Shown here: positions 61,301-64,000 of the stretch, piece by piece
Layout: each line of letters starts with the position of its first letter
Numbering within the stretch: position 1 is the first letter of the stretch
Origin: Taxillus chinensis
Taxonomy: Eukaryota; Streptophyta; Magnoliopsida; Santalales; Loranthaceae
Assembly (NCBI GenBank): GCA_023512835.1
Contig: CM042087.1
Coordinates: 48,883,682 to 48,947,681, forward strand
Reading direction: 5' to 3'
Length of the DNA stretch: 64,000 nucleotides
Position numbers and translations under genes: made by a program
Notes under the pieces: generated by a model
Databases searched by the model: none
What the model saw: only the letters and a program-made list of their open reading frames with translations
Told to the model about the DNA's origin: nothing

Positions 61301-63776
61301 TGACATGCTCGAAATCTACATGGAAATGCGCAAAAGACTTTGCTTGATTATATTCTCATGTCTTGTTTGATTATCAAGGACTTGAATGAAATCCGAGGCA
61401 AATGGATGGGGATGAAACCTTTGTTGTATGTTAAAGAGGCTTTTTTGGAGGTGAGACGCAAAGAAAGTAGGAAAAAGGTGATGATGGGATCTAAAAACCA
61501 AACTGCAACACTTGAAGGGTCTGGCCTTGTAGCTCGTGGATCCTTTACAAATTGCCAGTATGAAAATAGACAAAGAAAAGGAAGATTTAACTATCGTAAA
61601 CTAGAGCATCTTAAAGAAAATTGCTGGAAACTTCATGGCAATGTTGATTAGAAGCCATCATATTTGGAGAATTATAGAAAAGGTCTTGCCAATACTACTA
61701 CAAAATTTGAGAATCCTGCTCTTACATAGACAAGTAGTTTCACCAAGGAACAATTTGAGGCTCTATGGACACATTTTAGCCAGAATCTCATATCCCAAGA
61801 GAGAACTTCTTCACTGGACATGACATGTTAGAACAAAAGTTAATTTTTCGAAAGCCCTTACAACCTATACAAGACATCCGCGTTCATGGATTATAGACTT
61901 TGGCACTTGCAATCGCTTGGCAGTAGATGCAATAGTTTTATAGCTGGTGCACTGAGAATCAGTTTGAATTAAAAATGGATCCCTATCCAAAGTTGTAGAA
62001 ATTAACGAAAGATCTCACTATAAACTCTGTGCTACATGTTCCTAACCTAGATTTCAATTTACTCTCAATCAGTAAAACTCGTGATCTTAATTGTGTCTAA
62101 ATTTTTTTCAAACTTGTGTCAATTTCAGGAAGTGGATTCGGGGAGAAAGATTGGAAATAATTTTTTTTCCTAACCTAGAACTATTGCCCTCAAAAGCCGC
62201 CCCCCCCCCCCCCCCCCCCCCAAGAAGCTTTCCTCCCCGACTGCTTCTCATAAATGGGCATATATGACTTCTTTTTCCAAGGCAGTAAAGGCAAATTAAT
62301 TATTACTCTTTTATTACTCATAAGCCCTTTTATAATCCAGGGGACATAACCATGCAGTACAGAATGACAACATTAAATAACATTAAATGAGAATATAATC
62401 TCCTAAATACTGTGATATGAATCTTCTAAAAATAATTAGAGATACATATGAATTGTAAATCTAGCCATGCATATTTGTTTTTCAACCGTATAATCCTGCT
62501 TCCAGCCAGGCAGAGTAATTTATTCTAGCCATGCGAATTTCCATCCATAATATTATTTTTAAATCTGGTGGAAATAATGTGGATATTTTATCTCATAAAT
62601 AAAGTTGGTTCTAAATCTTCAACACCAGCTAAATTATGGTGTGATAATCAGATTGTACTTCATATTACTTCTTATCCTGGGTTTCAAAAAAAAAACCAAA
62701 TATAGTGAAATTGATTGTCATTTTATCTGCAGGAAAATTTAGCTTGAATTGATTTCCATGTGATATGTGAAAATTAGAAAACAATTAGAGAATATTTTCA
62801 CCAAATCTCTAAATACGATTTAAATTGCTTATCTTTGTAACAAGTTGGACATAAATAAGATTTATATTTCAACTTGAGGAGGAGTGTTACTGAAATTAAA
62901 ATGACTTGTATAATTAGTAGGATATTGTGGGATACGGTATAATTAGGTTTGATACCCTAATATCTATATTACTATAGATCACTTTCTTTTTTTGTATATA
63001 TATCTAGTTATGTATTGAATAAAGATATCTCAATGAAGTAATATCATTCTTGTCTATTTGTATCATTATGAATGTTATCATGTGGGTTTGAATTTTTATG
63101 AATTTATCATGTTTTTGTCAGGCCTGATAAGAGGGCTTTCCTTCGCATTTGACATTGTAATCTTGACATTTTTTTGCAGTGACCTATCAGAAAACAATCT
63201 TACTGGAACTATACCAACCAACTTTTCGGATTTTCCTAGTCTTCAAAGACTGTAAGCATCCTGCCTCTCTCTCACTTCTTATTTCTTTATCCAGTCGATA
63301 ACTTTTTACTATATTTTAGACGTAGATGATTACTCTTAAATGCAGTCAGCCTGCAGGTACAAGACTAGACACTCTGAGCCTGCAGTTTAACCGCTTAACT
63401 TTATAGTTAGATGAGATATAACTCTTTTCTGTATTTATCTGAAAGGTCAATTTTAATTACAGGTCACTTTCAGGAAATTCATTAAGTGGTACGATTCCAT
63501 CCACTATATGGCATAATTGGACCTCGGATGGAAAAAATTCTCTTTCTGTGTAAGATTTCAAACAGGAAAATCACCATTTTCAATACTTGTGATTTTCCTG
63601 AGATCAAACCTGCTTGATGAATATGTTAATATTTAGGCATCTCATGTTAGTTAGTCTCTGCAAACATTGATAACAGGAAGCTGTTGGTATGCTCTACTAT
63701 ATTGCAGGTTCTTGCAGAATAATATGCTTTCAAATTTTTCAGGAAGTCTTAACCTCCCTCCAAATGTCACCGTCTG
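55006..63776 (+). CDS. LRR receptor-like kinase, LRR-VIII-1 type, 5' part (continues off the right edge)
   Basis: Plasma-membrane receptor kinase; only signal peptide and LRR exons are in the window. Exons: 55006-55114, 55583-55736, 56507-56578, 56712-56783, 56886-57029, 57127-57198, 57343-57414, 58051-58125, 59635-59703, 59925-59993, 63180-63251, 63463-63549 and 63708-63776. All are joined by GT-AG introns with one continuous frame (about 378 codons). Start at 55006 ([19 protein letters not shown], signal peptide), chosen because ...THPVE joins the next exon in phase. Exon 2 gives the N-cap ([28 protein letters not shown]). Exons 3-12 encode one LRR each, typically 69-75 bp (24 aa); exon 5 encodes two and exon 12 is longer. 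Examples: [41 protein letters not shown]. Exon 13 ends NLPPNVTVW. Sequence and exon pattern match At1g06840-type kinases from memory. Intron 10 is 3.2 kb and intron 8 is 1.5 kb because of Copia debris. The next exon is not resolved. Confidence 0.93.
55307..55352. repeat. T14G32 homopolymer block in intron 1
   Basis: Fourteen Ts directly followed by 32 Gs, then AGGGGG. It lies inside the first coding intron. Could form G-quadruplex structures; its length may also be unreliable in the assembly. Confidence 0.85.
58590..59183 (+). mobile_element. Copia 3' remnant in intron 8 (RNase H end and LTR)
   Basis: Decayed RNase H C-terminus ([32 protein letters not shown]; about 58760-58860). It is followed at 59001-59183 by an LTR-like block TGTTACCG...GTATCA. 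Same family as 62575-63064 in intron 10. Same direction as the host gene. No 5' half seen. Confidence 0.8.
60077..62160 (+). mobile_element. Copia 5' half in intron 10: LTR, primer site, gag, protease (decayed)
   Basis: Candidate LTR 60077-60301 (TGTTAGAG...TTTTTCA), then TGGTATCAGAGC (60302-60313), the initiator tRNA-Met primer site. Frame-shifting gag follows: [16 protein letters not shown] near 61140, [23 protein letters not shown] and [15 protein letters not shown] (about 61395-61490), and the zinc-knuckle region [17 protein letters not shown] (about 61590-61640). The protease region follows at about 61885 ([10 protein letters not shown] in place of the family's IIDSGA...), then [16 protein letters not shown] in broken frames near 62030-62070. 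A 414-bp MITE interrupts it at 60468-60881. No matching 3' LTR was found before 62570. Confidence 0.75.
60468..60881. mobile_element. Tourist-like (PIF/Harbinger) MITE candidate inside the Copia gag leader
   Basis: 414-bp AT-rich block beginning GAGCACTAGTAGTA and ending with the complement of GAGCATTAATAATA (three transitions over 14 bp), flanked by TTA on both sides (60465-60467, 60882-60884). A 3-bp TTA target duplication suits PIF/Harbinger. No coding capacity. Confidence 0.55.
62200..62221. repeat. C22 homopolymer in intron 10
   Basis: An uninterrupted run of 22 Cs just after the Copia protease relic. The second long G/C homopolymer in introns of the same gene. Confidence 0.85.
62575..63064 (+). 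mobile_element. Copia 3' remnant in intron 10 (RNase H end and LTR)
   Basis: [18 protein letters not shown] and EIDCHFI (about 62635-62730), then at 62885-63064 an LTR-like block TGTTACTG...GTATCA. Clearly the same family as 58590-59183; both copies keep only RNase H plus the 3' LTR. Exon 11 starts 115 bp further on. Confidence 0.8.
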
Positions 63777-64000
63777 GTTTGTTGCTGCACTTGAATCTTT
63801 ATTTTCTTTCTGGATGAACTTAAAATTTATCTTGGTCTATGTGTATTATCATCCTTTGCAATGAAAATTTCTTCATCTGCAAATCTGCTCAGTTAAAAAA
63901 TTAAACGGCAATTGGTAAAAAAAACTTCTCATCGTTCCTGTTTTCAAATTTTCCAGTTTAATTAGATGTAATGATTTTTTGGCAGTAGAATCGTACTATA
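63777..64000 (+). other. Receptor-kinase intron 13, incomplete
   Basis: Starts with donor GTTTGT. The TTTTTTGGCAG at about 63975-63985 could be an acceptor, but the following bases do not give the residues expected after NVTVW, so I do not call an exon. Confidence 0.5.

Noticed and set aside
63984..64000. Exon 14 of the receptor kinase
   Set aside because: The bases after the candidate acceptor do not continue the expected protein and the window ends.

Overview
This is nuclear DNA from a flowering plant. The signs are spliced GT-AG genes of typical plant cell-wall and receptor families, AT-rich intergenic DNA, and several layers of Copia, Gypsy, TRIM, LINE, hAT and Mutator-like elements. Exons of the second pectinesterase and of the LRR-extensin are markedly GC-rich against an AT-rich background. 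I cannot name the species.

Four host genes are supported. Two pectinesterases (PME) with N-terminal inhibitor-type pro-regions lie head-to-tail on the minus strand (2797-4866 and 15015-19109), each with three exons and the same intron phases. A leucine-rich-repeat extensin (LRX/PEX type) lies on the plus strand (44634 to about 47085). The first 13 exons of an LRR receptor kinase of the LRR-VIII-1 type (At1g06840-like) run from 55006 off the right edge; its transmembrane and kinase parts are outside the window. Three of the four products act in the cell wall or at the wall-membrane interface, but I see no evidence that they are co-regulated.

Between the PMEs lie a decayed hAT transposase (about 6130-7940), a 777-bp hAT-type non-autonomous element, a complete 615-bp TRIM and a perfect 3 x 118-bp tandem repeat. 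From 20 to 26 kb there is a dispersed GA-bearing repeat, a LINE relic and AT-rich DNA. At 26.5-35.5 kb a roughly 1-kb tandem duplication carries, in one copy, a nested insertion: Copia-type LTRs with an AAGGG target duplication enclose a TRIM body, which is itself interrupted by a 5.5-kb Gypsy chromovirus in the opposite orientation. From 36 to 44 kb there are LINE, Copia and Gypsy-LTR relics. From 47.7 to 50.4 kb there are two Copia reverse transcriptase relics in opposite orientations. A Mutator-type MITE with a 9-bp target duplication lies at 53.0-53.3 kb. Receptor-kinase introns 8 and 10 hold Copia remnants.

The most consequential observations are single-base frame breaks in six-base C tracts in PME copy 2 and the LRX gene (each repaired by removing one base), and the chimeric Copia/TRIM/Gypsy nest whose empty site survives in the neighbouring duplicate. 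I found no CRISPR array, operon or tRNA/rRNA gene, and nothing I would call a new biological system.
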